In this document: in pieces, positions 51,967 to 63,800 of the stretch
Layout: each line of letters begins with the position of its first letter
How positions within the stretch are numbered: position 1 is the first letter of the stretch
NCBI GenBank assembly: GCA_017541105.1
Contig: JAFXZS010000007.1
Span: 1-63,928, forward strand
Length of the DNA: 63,928 bases
DNA from: Clostridia bacterium
GTDB taxonomy: Bacteria; Bacillota; Clostridia; Christensenellales; Aristaeellaceae
Direction of reading: 5' to 3'
Notes under the pieces: model-generated
What the model was told of the DNA's origin: nothing
Database searches by the model: none
Seen by the model: only the letters and a program-made list of their open reading frames with translations
Translations under genes and position numbers: made by a program

Positions 51967-54285
51967 TTGAGTAGGCTGAAAAGGTTTCTGAGTGTGCTGC
52001 TGTCCGCGGTGCTGCTGCTGACCTGGGCACCCCTGGCGTCCCAGGCGGAAGACATTGACGTACCGTTAACGGAAGATGTCGATGTACCGGCGGAAGATAT
52101 TGAATTCCCCGATGAGCTGATTGTCGGGCACCCCACCATCACCAAGGGGGACTTCTTTACGGAGATGTTCGGCAACGATACGGCCGATATCGACGTACGC
52201 GCGCTGATTCACGGATACAACCTGGTGAACTGGGATCAGAACCAGGGCACCTATGTGTTCGACCCCAGCGTTGTCCGGAAGGTCGAGGTTCAGCAGGACG
52301 AACTGGGGAACAAGATCTATACCATGGTGCTGGCAGACAATCTGTACTATTCCAACGGTGAGAAGATTACTGCCTGGGATTATGCCTTCTCCATCCTCCT
52401 GATGATGAGTCCGGAGATTGAGCAGATCGGGGGCAAAATCTACCGTGCCGAGCATCTGATGGGCTATGATGACTATATTGCCACCCGCCGCAAGGTGATG
52501 AAGGGTGAAGCGATCAATCCGATCGTGGATGTGGATTATCTCAGCGGCGTTACCGTGCTGGGGGACTATCAGCTCCGGTTCTTCCTGAACCATGAGTTTC
52601 TGCCCTACTTCTTTGAAACCGGCCTGCTGATGACCGTGCCTTATCCGATCAGCGAGATCGCTCCCGGATGCAAGGTCGCTCCCGGCTATGTGGATGAGGC
52701 AGGCAACACGCTGGGCATCAAGATCGTCAATGAGGACGAGAGCGTTGCAGAGCCGATCTATACCGCGGATCTGCTGAAGAAGACCATCCTGGATCCGGAA
52801 ACCGGCTACAATACGTTCCCCGCAGTGGTCTCCGGACCTTATACGATCAAGTCCTGGGACGGCGTGACCGGACACTTTGAGATCAACGAATATTTCAAAG
52901 GCGCCTGGATGGTGAACAATCTGCCCGGCCAGGTCGTAGCCCGCGCCACCGAGCACGGCAACGTCGTTCCTGACGTGGACGCCTTCGGGAATCCCGTGCT
53001 GGATGACAACGGCGAGGAAATCATGCTGGTGAAGCCTACCATTGAGAAGATCGCCTTCACGGTGGCAGACAACGATACCATGATCGGAGAGCTTACTGCC
53101 GGCAATCTGCACCTGGTCAACAAGGTGACCTATGCTCCGACCATTACCGAAGGCTTGGCCGCACAGCCGGAGATTCAGAACGACAACTATCCCCGGATCG
53201 GCCTCAGCTTCCTGACCTTCACCTATGAGTGGCCGACCGTGCATGACATGCAGGTCCGCCAGGCAATCGCCTGGTGCATGGACAGGGATCTGCTGACCCG
53301 GGAGTACTGCGGAGGCTTCGGCCTGCGCATGGACGGGTACCATGGCATGCATCAGTGGGAATACATGCTGCTGACCCGCCAGATTGATTTCCCCGTGAAT
53401 TTCCTGCCCACGCAGGACGCGCTGGGGACGCCGATCGAGTATGAGGATGAAGAACTTCGTCAGATGCTGAACATGACGAACAGATGGGTGCAGACAGAAG
53501 AGGAATACCAGGCGGCCCTGTCTGCCTGGAATGCGCTGGCGACAGAGTGGGACGACGGGGAAGGGAATACCCTGCTGACCAAGTACACCGTTGATCTCGA
53601 CAAGGCCAATGCCCTGCTGAATGACGCCAAGTGGATCCTGAACCGGAACGGCGAAGCCTATCAGCCCGGCGTGGACGATGTCCGCTGCAAGCTGGTGGAC
53701 GGGGAAATTATTCCTCTGGAGCTGAAGATGATGTATCCTGCGGGCAACCATATGGCTGACTTTATGCAGGAAGAAGGGAACTTTGTAGATAATCTGGCCC
53801 AGGTCGGCATCAGGCTGGAACTGGTGCCCACTCCCATGGAAGACCTGCTCCATTCCTATTACAGAGAGACGGAGCGGACCACGGATATGATCTACCTGGC
53901 CACCAACTTCCATGTGATCGTGGATCCGTCTATCACTTACAGCACCGACAGCACGGTCGGACATGAAGTCTGGAACAATACCTATTCCGACGACAATGAG
54001 CTGTTCTATGACGCTGTAAGCATGCGGAAGACCGAACCCGGCGACGTATACGAATATGTCAGCAAATGGATGGCTTTCCAGAAGCGCTACAACGAAGTGC
54101 TGCCCACGATTCCGATTTATTCCAACGTGTACTTTGACTTCTTTACCCAGTACCTGCAGAACTATGAAATAACCGCGCAGGTGACCTGGTCCCAGGCGAT
54201 TCTGCTGGCCTACTTCGGCCTGCCGGAAACTCCTGCCGAGGAAGAAGCTGACGAACTGGGCGAGGATGATGCCTTCTTCGAATAA
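51967..54285 (+). CDS. Second orphan solute-binding protein, family 5, paralogue of 3100-4941
   Basis: 772 residues from a TTG at 51967 (AAGGATC upstream). Signal peptide SRLKRFLSVLLSAVLLLTWAPLASQA without lipobox Cys, so unlike its paralogue it is not obviously a lipoprotein. An acidic stretch (EDIDVPLTEDVDVPAEDIEF) precedes the SBP_bac_5 fold: DIDVRALIHGYNLVNWD, SNGEKITAWDYAFSILL, VVSGPYTIKSWDGVTGH, VRQAIAWCMDRDLLTREY, SMRKTEPGDVYEYVSKWMAFQ. At 772 residues it is longer than usual binding proteins because of insertions and tails. It ends GEDDAFFE, comparable to GDEMFFD of the paralogue. No permease or ATPase gene is near. Probably co-transcribed with the Cna-B protein. Ligand unknown. Confidence 0.84.
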   Translation: MSRLKRFLSVLLSAVLLLTWAPLASQAEDIDVPLTEDVDVPAEDIEFPDELIVGHPTITKGDFFTEMFGNDTADIDVRALIHGYNLVNWDQNQGTYVFDPSVVRKVEVQQDELGNKIYTMVLADNLYYSNGEKITAWDYAFSILLMMSPEIEQIGGKIYRAEHLMGYDDYIATRRKVMKGEAINPIVDVDYLSGVTVLGDYQLRFFLNHEFLPYFFETGLLMTVPYPISEIAPGCKVAPGYVDEAGNTLGIKIVNEDESVAEPIYTADLLKKTILDPETGYNTFPAVVSGPYTIKSWDGVTGHFEINEYFKGAWMVNNLPGQVVARATEHGNVVPDVDAFGNPVLDDNGEEIMLVKPTIEKIAFTVADNDTMIGELTAGNLHLVNKVTYAPTITEGLAAQPEIQNDNYPRIGLSFLTFTYEWPTVHDMQVRQAIAWCMDRDLLTREYCGGFGLRMDGYHGMHQWEYMLLTRQIDFPVNFLPTQDALGTPIEYEDEELRQMLNMTNRWVQTEEEYQAALSAWNALATEWDDGEGNTLLTKYTVDLDKANALLNDAKWILNRNGEAYQPGVDDVRCKLVDGEIIPLELKMMYPAGNHMADFMQEEGNFVDNLAQVGIRLELVPTPMEDLLHSYYRETERTTDMIYLATNFHVIVDPSITYSTDSTVGHEVWNNTYSDDNELFYDAVSMRKTEPGDVYEYVSKWMAFQKRYNEVLPTIPIYSNVYFDFFTQYLQNYEITAQVTWSQAILLAYFGLPETPAEEEADELGEDDAFFE

Positions 54286-54318
54286 TGTGAAGCAGGAACC
54301 CGATCCCATCCATACGAT

Positions 54319-54360
54319 ACAGGCCGGTATGAAGACAACCTCATACCGGCCTGTTTTTTC
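54319..54360 (+). terminator. Strong intrinsic terminator ending the second module
   Basis: ACAGGCCGGTATGA/TCATACCGGCCTGT, perfect 14-bp stem, 8-nt loop, then TTTTTC. Confidence 0.93.
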
Positions 54361-55105
54361 CTTATTTATTCGATGATTTTCCCGGATTTGCTCTGAAATA
54401 CTGCCAAATACGACGAAACGTACTTCGGTCCAAAAAGAATTTCGGACTTTGGTCTGTACATTTCAGGCCACACAAATTGGAGAGCGCACAGGCGCATCAG
54501 GACGAACCTGGCTGCTGAAGGCATGCCAAAAGTATCAAAAAGCCTATACAATTGGATAATCAGGTCTGCTTTTGTCCAGAAACGACATTTTGTCAATCCC
54601 CCCGAACAAAAAAACAGGAAGAAGCCAGAGCCCCTTGAAAGGCAGGAAAATCAAGCTTTTCAGGGAATCGTTTCTTCCATATGAAGCAAAAAAAGCAAGA
54701 AATGAGAAAAAGGGGAGAAATATCACAGAAAAGGATCTGAAATGTTGTCTCAAATGACCAAAAAGGCGTTCAATATCCCATATAGCTTATTGAAACCGAT
54801 ACCAATGAAGATATATCAATTATTGCCGGCATTTTTAGAATCGAATGGCAAAGTTCGCGAAAACGGAAAAATGTGATAACTGGCGTATAAACAGACCAAA
54901 ATTACCAATAAATGGGCGATAAAATCCCTGCCAGTCCACCGAAAACCCCTCAAAAAAGATCGCAAAATGTGACAAATTAGTTACATAATAATAATATGCG
55001 AAAAACACCGAATAACCAGTGTAAAAATCCAGAAAACCCTTGAAATTAAAAGCCTGGTGAGCATTTATCCCGTATGGTTGCAGATTCTTCAGGAAATTAT
55101 CGAAA
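54361..55105. other. AT-rich intergenic stretch without recognised genes
   Basis: About 750 bp, visibly much richer in A and T than the flanks. The reading frames inside it (61-76 codons) lack ribosome sites and family features. A weak inverted pair GAAACGTAC / GTACATTTC spans 54415-54466. I see no RNA gene or riboswitch. It may be a regulatory island or the remains of an insertion. Confidence 0.6.
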
Positions 55106-55109
55106 AAGC

Positions 55110-55138
55110 TTGCAGACCTGTTTTTTTTATGCTATTAT
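55110..55138 (+). promoter_or_regulatory. Promoter of the acidic protein/giant adhesin genes
   Basis: TTGCAG (55110-55115), 17-bp spacer containing eight T and ending TGC, TATTAT (55133-55138). The leader to the first ATG is about 145 nt. Confidence 0.65.
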
Positions 55139-55289
55139 TTTGCTGGGTTTGTATGCCCATTTTGAGGCACTTTGAAACGCTCAAAATTCCTGATATGTAA
55201 CTTTCATGTAACGGAAACAGGAAATTGGGCGAAAATGGATGCGAGCCCGAAGTACGGCGTACCAGGACGACAGAAGCGAGGTAAGGATC

Positions 55290-57812
55290 ATGATGAATCG
55301 GTTCAAGAAGCTGCTCTCCCTGCTGTGCATCATTTCCCTGCTGGTGACGGGCACAATGATGGCCTTTGCAGAAGACGAAGAGCCCATAATGGAAACTCCC
55401 ATCTATGAAGAAGTTTCTGTTACGGAAGAAGCTCCTGCGGAAGAAGACTATTCCGACAGGGATGATACTCCCGATCTGACGGGGGATTCCATCCAGGAAG
55501 AAGATACTTTCGATACGGATGAGATTATTCCGGTGGAAGATCCCACCCCATCTGCGGAAGAGCATACGGATGATCCTGCCGGCGAACCGGAAAACAATGA
55601 TCCGGAAGCGGAACAGACGGCTTCCGGTCCTGAGGACGATGACGCCTCTTCTCAGGATGAGGAAGAAGACCTGCCTTCTCAGGATGGCGGAGAAAACATT
55701 CCTTCCCAAAGCCTCGAGGAAGAGCCTTCTTCCCCGGACGTCCAGGAGGATGTTACCCTGCAGGAGGGCGTCGAGGATACGGCACCCCAGCAGGATGGGG
55801 AAAATGCGCCTTCTCAGGATACGGAAGAAATCCCCTCTATTATTAATGAAGAGACTCCTGCCAAAAACCAGGAAGGCACGGAAGAATCCGATGTTCCTGC
55901 CGATGAGGAAGAGGACGCGGAAGAATCCGATGTTCCTGGCAATGAGGACACGGATGAGGATGAATCCGGCGTTCCTGCCGATGTGGAAGAGGACGCGGAT
56001 GATCCCGATATGATTATCATCGAAGGGGAGAACGATGATGATTTTGACGCGGATCCTCAGCCCGGTGAAGAAGTAGATTATGAATATATTCCGGATTCTT
56101 TCGTTGCACAAATCGATCAGGAAGTTGTCGACCGGAACATTAAGCCGATTACCGACGAAATGAAGTTCCCCGGCCTCCAGGATCTGGGGATGAATGATTC
56201 CGTAAGCGGGAGTATCGTTCCGAACGAAGACGCCCCTGTCCGCTATATCGCTGAAAGCAGCCAGACCATCGTCCTTGGCCTGTTCACTTCCTGCGAAGAC
56301 GTGACACTCAGGGTGAATGACACAAAGAAAAAGCTGACTGCCGCTGCCAATCCTGAAGGAGACGGCCGCCTTTACTTCGAGTGCAAACTGAATGTTACCG
56401 CCGGTCAGAAATACTTCATCATCCTTACATCTTCTCAGAATGTGTCCTATAAACTGACCGCAGAAATCTACACCGAAGACACGGAGGATATTGAAGAGAT
56501 TATTGAAGTGCAGCCGGAGGAAATTCCGGAAGCCGCTGACGAAACGAACACCGGGGACGGCACAGCGGATCTCCCTGAAGATCCGGCGGATGAAACGGAT
56601 CCCTCCATGGAGGATGTTTTCTCCGGAGACGAAGACGATGAAACCGGGGACGAAGACGGGGAAATTGGAAGCGAAGACGGGGAGAACGGCGAAGACGAAA
56701 CCGAGGACGAAACCGAGGACGAAACCGAAGGCGATACTGAAGACGAAACAGAATATGACGGCGATACAACCGAACAACCCATGAACGGCGCGGATATTCT
56801 TCGCGAGATTGAAAACAGCCCCCATGAAGACGGAACGGATGACGGAGAGGGTGACGCGGCAGATCTGACCGGAACAGATGGTCAGGGTGATCCGCAGGAC
56901 GAAGAGCCTGAAGCTGCCATCGAAGCCTGGATTACCGCAAATGCGGCGGAATTTGCCGTCGGAGATACCGTGATCCTCCAGGCAAACGCAAGCGTAGATC
57001 TTGAAAACCAGGTTGTCTGGCAGGTCAGCGAGAACGGAACAGACTGGAACAAGTGCAATTACGGCGAAACCCTGACAATTGAGCTGACGGAAGAAAACAT
57101 CGGCAACATTTACCGCTTCAAGACGATAAACGATACTTTCTCAGCAGAATTCCGGTTCACGGTGAGCATCGCAGATGAAGAAACCGCTGCGGAGGACGCA
57201 GAATCTGCAGATACCGCGGAAACCGGAGATCCCGCGGACTCCGCAGATCCGGCTGATACCGCCAAAAACGAAGAACCCGCGGATTCCGAAGAACCCGCTG
57301 ACGCTACCGAATCCGCAGAACCCACTGAATCCACTGTATCCACTGAATCCTCTGAATCCTCTGATTCCACAGAGCCTGCTGACACCGCCGAATCCGCAGA
57401 ACCTGCTGATTCCGGGGAGGAGGAAGATGCAGGAGAAGTAGCAGTGGATGCCGAAGATACTGAAGACAAAGAAAAAGAAACAGCATCCACCAGGACCTAC
57501 GAAATTGAGGTTCCTGTTCATTCGACATTGGATGATCAGCCGGTGGATTTCGGTGACGTCTGTACGCTGAAAGCGGATCTTACCGGGCTGGAAGGCGCAA
57601 AAGTCCAATGGTTCTATTCCGATGACGGAAGAAAGACCTGGAATCTGATTGAAGACGCTCAGGATCTTTCCTATGCATATATAATGGGCAGCAATAACTG
57701 GTATTATCGGTGGAAAGCAGTGGCGATTGTAACGACTGAAGAAGCTGCGCAGCCAACCGATGAACAGGCAGACCCCCAAAGCGCGCCAGAGGCGGATAGC
57801 TCCGCGGAATGA
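55290..57812 (+). CDS. Highly acidic secreted protein with Ig-like domains
   Basis: 840 residues, ATG at 55290 (a second ATG follows directly) with GAGGT upstream. Signal peptide NRFKKLLSLLCIISLLVTGTMMAFA/EDEE. Residues ~28-265 are a low-complexity Glu/Asp-rich region with degenerate repeats (EESDVPADEEEDAEESDVPG). About 270-405 is a beta-rich domain (SFVAQIDQEVVDRNIKPITDEMKFPG ... VTAGQKYFIILTSSQNVSYKLTAEI). A second acidic linker with EDETEDETEDETEGDTEDET follows, then an Ig-like unit at ~550-635 (FAVGDTVILQANASVDLENQVVWQVSENGTDW), a Ser/Asp/Ala linker (DPADSADPADTA) and a final Ig-like unit (VQWFYSDDGRKTW). No sorting motif or C-terminal membrane segment. It is followed 66 bp later by the giant adhesin, probably in one transcript. 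Function unknown; calcium or cation binding by the acidic runs is possible. Confidence 0.82.
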   Translation: MMNRFKKLLSLLCIISLLVTGTMMAFAEDEEPIMETPIYEEVSVTEEAPAEEDYSDRDDTPDLTGDSIQEEDTFDTDEIIPVEDPTPSAEEHTDDPAGEPENNDPEAEQTASGPEDDDASSQDEEEDLPSQDGGENIPSQSLEEEPSSPDVQEDVTLQEGVEDTAPQQDGENAPSQDTEEIPSIINEETPAKNQEGTEESDVPADEEEDAEESDVPGNEDTDEDESGVPADVEEDADDPDMIIIEGENDDDFDADPQPGEEVDYEYIPDSFVAQIDQEVVDRNIKPITDEMKFPGLQDLGMNDSVSGSIVPNEDAPVRYIAESSQTIVLGLFTSCEDVTLRVNDTKKKLTAAANPEGDGRLYFECKLNVTAGQKYFIILTSSQNVSYKLTAEIYTEDTEDIEEIIEVQPEEIPEAADETNTGDGTADLPEDPADETDPSMEDVFSGDEDDETGDEDGEIGSEDGENGEDETEDETEDETEGDTEDETEYDGDTTEQPMNGADILREIENSPHEDGTDDGEGDAADLTGTDGQGDPQDEEPEAAIEAWITANAAEFAVGDTVILQANASVDLENQVVWQVSENGTDWNKCNYGETLTIELTEENIGNIYRFKTINDTFSAEFRFTVSIADEETAAEDAESADTAETGDPADSADPADTAKNEEPADSEEPADATESAEPTESTVSTESSESSDSTEPADTAESAEPADSGEEEDAGEVAVDAEDTEDKEKETASTRTYEIEVPVHSTLDDQPVDFGDVCTLKADLTGLEGAKVQWFYSDDGRKTWNLIEDAQDLSYAYIMGSNNWYYRWKAVAIVTTEEAAQPTDEQADPQSAPEADSSAE

Positions 57813-57878
57813 CGACGAAGAAGCAACGAACCGTTCTTTTCATAGAGACCCTTACTTGAAGGATGGAGGAACCTGATC

Positions 57879-60800
57879 ATGAAGCGCATCGAGAGAAGGC
57901 TACTGGCGATTCTGCTTGCAATCTTCCAGATTGTATCGCTGATTCCCTCAACTGCCCTGGCAGAGACGAAACAAATTGTGGCCAGCACCGAGTTCAGCGG
58001 CACGATGAACGACCTTACGGGCAATTACTGGGTTGTGCTGGGCCATTGGGAAAGCGGCGCAATGTCCGCCGGCGCCTTAAACAAGAATAGCCAGACCACC
58101 TATTATTCTCCGAATCTGGAGGAGAATGATTTTGAATGGGTGATTCTGAAGAAAGCAGACAGTGAAAGCGCTGCACTGGGTCAGGGAACGGAAGATATTG
58201 TCCGGATCATCCCATCCGATTACGGCGGAGAAAAACTGACCGCCGATATGGAAGACGGAAAATACAGCGTTGAGCTGGTCAGCCTTGGAAATTCCAACTA
58301 CAAATTTGTCTTTACAAGAAAGCAGGTACCTCAGGGAGACGCTTTCAAGGCAAATATCAATTTCTATGATTTTAATGACAGTACACTGGTTGCCGCTCCG
58401 GCTCTGCAGGAAAACAAGAAGTATTACCTGATTGTTGCCTGCAATTCCGGAAGTTGGGACAGTATCGGTTCCTGGGCCAGCAATACGCCCTGGTGTATTC
58501 AGGAGATCGACCTTGCCGGAAGCAGCAGCACGTCCGTGACAGTGGATTATTTCTCAACAAACAATGGGTATTACAGTCCACAGCATGACCCCGGCAACGG
58601 CAAGACCTACAGCCAGCTGAGCGAAGAACAAAAATCCACCATTAAAGCCCGCCTGGTATGTACCAGCGAGACACTGTCGACCTTTGGTGATTTACAGAAC
58701 AAGGCTCAGTGGCAGACGGCAATCTACCAGTCCATCATGAACAGCAAGCCGCAGGGATTCGAAGCCTGCGGATCCGGCAACAGCACACATCAAAACGGAA
58801 TTGTCTACTCAGAAGATCACAACTACGAGATTAACTTTATCAAAGCACCCGGAAGACAGGTTAACCTCACCGTCAGTTTCGAGGATTCCGAAGACGCGAT
58901 TCCGATCAATACGGGAAAATACTTCGCGGTGTTTGAAGCGACAGGAGAAAACAACGCAAAGTATTATTATACAAAGCCCATTTCAATTGCACAGGGTCAG
59001 GCTTCCTGCTCGCTTCCGCTTGAGGGAAGCTGGTACGGCAACCAGGAGTTCTCGCCGAACTGGAATGTGCAGGTAAAGATTATCAAGGCAAACGACGGTG
59101 TTGAACTGACGGAGGGCGGATACAATCCGAGGACAAGCCAATACACAATACCTGACTTTATTGAGGGATATTCATACAGCGTCTCCCAGGAAGAGCCGTA
59201 TACGGATCTGGACAACCATATCAGCTATTATGAATATGTTCTGACGCTGAGAAAGGTCAGTTTCAGCGGAGCGCTTTCTCCCGAGGATATCCTGGGAGAT
59301 GCGGCGGAGTTCGGTATTGTCGCGAACAGATATGAACAATCCGGCCATACCGAAACAAACTTTGCCGTCAATTCGTTCTCCTGCAATTCCAACATTGATA
59401 TTGACGGCAGCGGTACAAGCGCGATTCCGTTCTACGTCGGAAACATTGATGAAGGCTCAGCACTGTGGCTTTCTGCGGGGAACAAAGTTCCGATTGACGT
59501 ATTTATCCGGCCGGAAGACTACACGCTGCATAACAATTCCACCAATGAATACGGAAAGATCCATATTACCTCCACACTGCCCACAAATGTCTACACCAAG
59601 TCTGAAAGTGAAATCAACGCGTATGTGAACGGGCTGATTTCCGCCGGCAGGGCAACTTCCCAGGCAATGGCCGGGAGATCAATCATTGCCCCCGTGACAG
59701 GCCAGAACAATAAAACCGTAGATTTCACCAGCTATCCAGATGACATTACAATCTATGTCGACACTACCAATATGTTCATCGGCGACGGCTGGGAAATTCA
59801 TAAACTCCCCGGGCAGAGCCTGGTCTTCAACATTCCGGATACCAACGCGCGCGTCGGAGAGTTCTATGTCAATGTGCATAAGGCAGACGGAAGTGTACAG
59901 CGGGTGCAGAGCACCACATCCGCGCTGAACGGTGACGCTGTCCATAACAAGGAAGTCGATGACGTCATCTTTGAGCACATCACATTCAACGCGTATAATG
60001 CGACCACGCTGCATATAAACAATGCCTCCGGACTTTTCCTTGCACCCAACGCGACACAGGTAACCCAGGACAACGGCGCGGGCTGGATTCTGACAGGCGG
60101 CACAGTGGTATCCGATAAAGAGTGGCACTTCTATCGCCATAACAGGCGTTATAAAGCCATCGGTGAGAAGGGACTTCAGATCACAAAGCGGCTGCTGAAG
60201 GACGGGGAGTCCATCAGTTCCGATGTTCCTTTCACATTCAGGATGTACGAATCGGATGCAACCTGGAAGCAGGGGAAAGAAGTCGACCATGTGACCGGTG
60301 TGACCGGGGAACTGCTGCACCTGAAGAAAATCAAGAAGGAACAGACGGATCTTGTAAAGAACAATGACGGATCCTACCAGGACGGCGTATTCTATTACAT
60401 TATCAAAGAAGACCATCCGACCGAAGAAGGCGCTGTCACGCTGGAAGACGGAACCACGCTGTACAATGATATCTATTACAGCGCGGAAGTGATCAAGCTG
60501 AAGCTGATTGCGCATAACGTGCCGGATCCGAATAATTCTCAGCAGGGAACCATCCAGATGAGCTTCCTGCGGGTTACGGACGAGCATCCGGAAGGAGAAC
60601 CGCTGACGGAAGCTGCGGACGGATCGATTGATCTTGAATACTTCACAAACAATAAAAAGCAGGATACAGGCAAAATCAGCGTCACAAAGATCGTGGAAGG
60701 CGTTCCTGATGACGCGATCCCGACGGATGACGATGCTGTATATGAGTTTACGATCACCAAAGACGGTGAGGCTTCACCTGTTGCGACGCTGTTGGTCAAG

Positions 60801-63800
60801 AGCGGCGAGACAAAGGAGACCGGGGAACTGGAGCTGGGCGATTACAACATTGCCGAGACCAGCTATGTCACGATTGACGGATATACATATGAAAGCTGCG
60901 ACCTTTCCGAAACGAGTGTAACGATTGACGAGAACACGAGCGGACAGACGATTGCGGTAACCGCGACGAACCACTACCATAAAACCGAGGGAAGCATCAA
61001 AGTCAAAAAGAACATCAAGGATGTACCCGCCGGCGCCATTCCCGCTGACGCAGAGTTCGAATTCACGATTACACGCGTGGGAGACAGCGAGCCTGCCGCG
61101 GTTCTGCATGTCAAGAACGGAGAGACTGCGACTGCCGAACATCTGGAACTGGGGAGTTATACCGTTTCCGAGACAGGACAGGTTCAGATCGACGATTATG
61201 AATTTGTCCGTGTGGACGGCATTCCTACCGTTCCTGTGGAAATCGACACAGACGGCAAAGAAGTCACAATTAACGCGGATAACTATTATAAGCATGAAGT
61301 CGGCAGCCTGACCGTCAGCAAGACCGTTAACGGCAATGTGGGACCGGCGGAAAATAACAAAGAATTCGAGTTTACCGTCGAGCTGTCAGACAAGACAATC
61401 AACGGACCGTACGGCGATATGACTTTCCGGAACGGCATAGCTACGTTCAAGCTGAAAAACGGACAGTCTAAGACCGCAACCGGCCTGCCGACGCAGATTA
61501 CCTATACGGTTACGGAAAAAGCAGACAATCAATTTGCAACGACTTCCACAGGAGAAACCGGAACAATCACCAAATCCAATCCGGCTGAAGCAGCGTTTGA
61601 AAACACGAAAAAAGAAGGCGGCCTGATGGTCACGAAGACGGTCGTCAGCGATCTCGCTTCAGACCATACCACAAAGAAGTTCCATTTCAAGGTTACCCTC
61701 TATTATGAATTTTGGGGAAATACAGTCCCATATTCATGGCCAATTTCATACAAGATCAATAACGTTCAACAGCCAGCAGCCAATGGAGGTACCGCGGAGT
61801 TTATTCTTGCTGACGGTGAATACGCTGTATTTACCGGATTGGGTTCCGGAGTATCTTATACTGTGACCGAAACGGATAATGACGGATTTACCACAACATA
61901 CAGCGGCGAAACCGGGACCATCACAGCAGGAGGACTGGGTGGAGGCGGAATGATCGGAATGCCTGGACCTGCTGGACCGGGCAATCATACCAGCGTTGCG
62001 GAGTTTACAAACACCCGTAAGACGGGAAATCTGAAGCTGAGCAAGGAACTGGTCAGCGATGCGGCTGCGGACGCCGGCAAGGAATTTACATTTACCATTA
62101 CGCTTTCTGATACCACAATCAATAAGACATACAGCGACGTTCAGTTTACCAACGGTGTGGCAACGGTGAAACTGAAGGGCGGCGAGGAAATCCTGATCGA
62201 AGGCCTGCCGGTCAGCGTCGGGTATACGATCACGGAAGCGAGCGCGACCGGCTTCAGCGTTGAAAAGAGCGGCGATACAGGAACGATCAGCACCACTCAG
62301 AGCAACGCGGTGTTTACGAACACTCGTGAGACGGGCGACCTGGAAGTCAACAAGACAGTGGTTAGCGACGCAGCGGCGGACGCAAACCAGACATTCCAGT
62401 TCACAGTCACACTGAGCGATAAGACCATTGGCGGCGACGCAGGCAAAGCCTACGGCGATATGACCTTCAAGAATGGCGTGGCGACGTTCACCCTGAAGGG
62501 CGGAGAGAAGAAGACCGCGACCGGCCTGCCGACAGACATCACGTACACAGTGACGGAAGCTGCGGACAACAGCTTCATCACAACGCAGACGGGCAATACG
62601 GGAACGATCAGTACAACCAAGTCGACAGCGGCATTCACGAACACCAGGAAGACCGGCAGTCTTGAACTGAGCAAGGTACTGGTCAGCGATGCTTCTGCGG
62701 ACAGCGACGTATCGTTTGAATTCACCATTACACTGGATGATACCAGCATCAATAAGACATACAGCGGCGTCCAGTTTATCAACGGTGTGGCCAACGTTTC
62801 TCTGCAGGGCGGCCAGAACAAGCTGATTGAAGGCCTGCCGACAGATGTCGGATATACGATTACAGAAGCAGCATCTGGAACGTATACGGTTGGAAAGACC
62901 GGCGATACCGGCACCATCAGTACAACAAAGTCTACCGCGACCTTTACAAATACCCGCAAGACCGGCAGCCTGGAACTCAGCAAGATTCTTGTCAGTGACG
63001 CGGCGGCCGATAAGGATACTGAGTTTACCTTCCATGTGGTTCTGACAGATCAGGGGATCACAAAGACGTATAACGGCATCAGCTTTGTTAACGGGGAAGC
63101 GACCGTAAAACTGAAGGGCGGCCAGACGAAACTGATTCCCGGCCTGCCCATCGGGATCGGATACACGGTGACGGAAGATTCCGTGCTCGGATTTGAACAG
63201 ACCGGAACCACCGATGTCGAAGGAACAATTCAAACAGGGAAAACGACTGCCATTATCACAAACAAACGTGATACGGGAGATCTGGTAATCAGCAAGACGG
63301 TGGTGAGCGACGCAGCAGCGGACGCGGACCAGGAATTCACTTTCACGGTTGAACTGAGCGATAAAACTATCACCAAACCCTATAACGGTGTCCAATTCAC
63401 TGAGGGCGTGGCGACGTTCACCCTGAAAGGCGGCGAAAGCAAGGAGATCAAGGGCCTGCCGACAGGGATCACGTATACCGTAACGGAAGTTGTGGACAAC
63501 AACTTCACCACAACGAAGACGGGCGATACGGGAACGATCAGTACAACGCAGTCGACCGCGGCGTTCACGAACACGCGGAAGACAGGCAATCTGGAAGTCA
63601 GCAAGACGGTTGACAGCCATACAGCCAACGACAACAGCATAGACTTCAGCTTTACTGTGACACTGAGCGACACAAGCATCGGCGGCACAGCGGGCAAAGC
63701 CTATGGTGATATGACCTTCAAGAACGGCGTGGCTTCCTTCACGCTGAAGAATGGCGAGACGAAGACAGCCGAAGGCCTGCCGACAGAGATTACCTATACA

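Noticed and set aside
54366-54757. Short frames (61-76 codons, both strands) in the AT-rich gap
   Set aside because: No ribosome sites, no family features, and composition dominated by Lys/Phe from AT-rich DNA.
61746-63620. Minus-strand frame of 624 codons opposite the giant adhesin
   Set aside because: It is the reverse reading of regular repeats; the plus strand gives a signal peptide and continuous beta-domain repeats.
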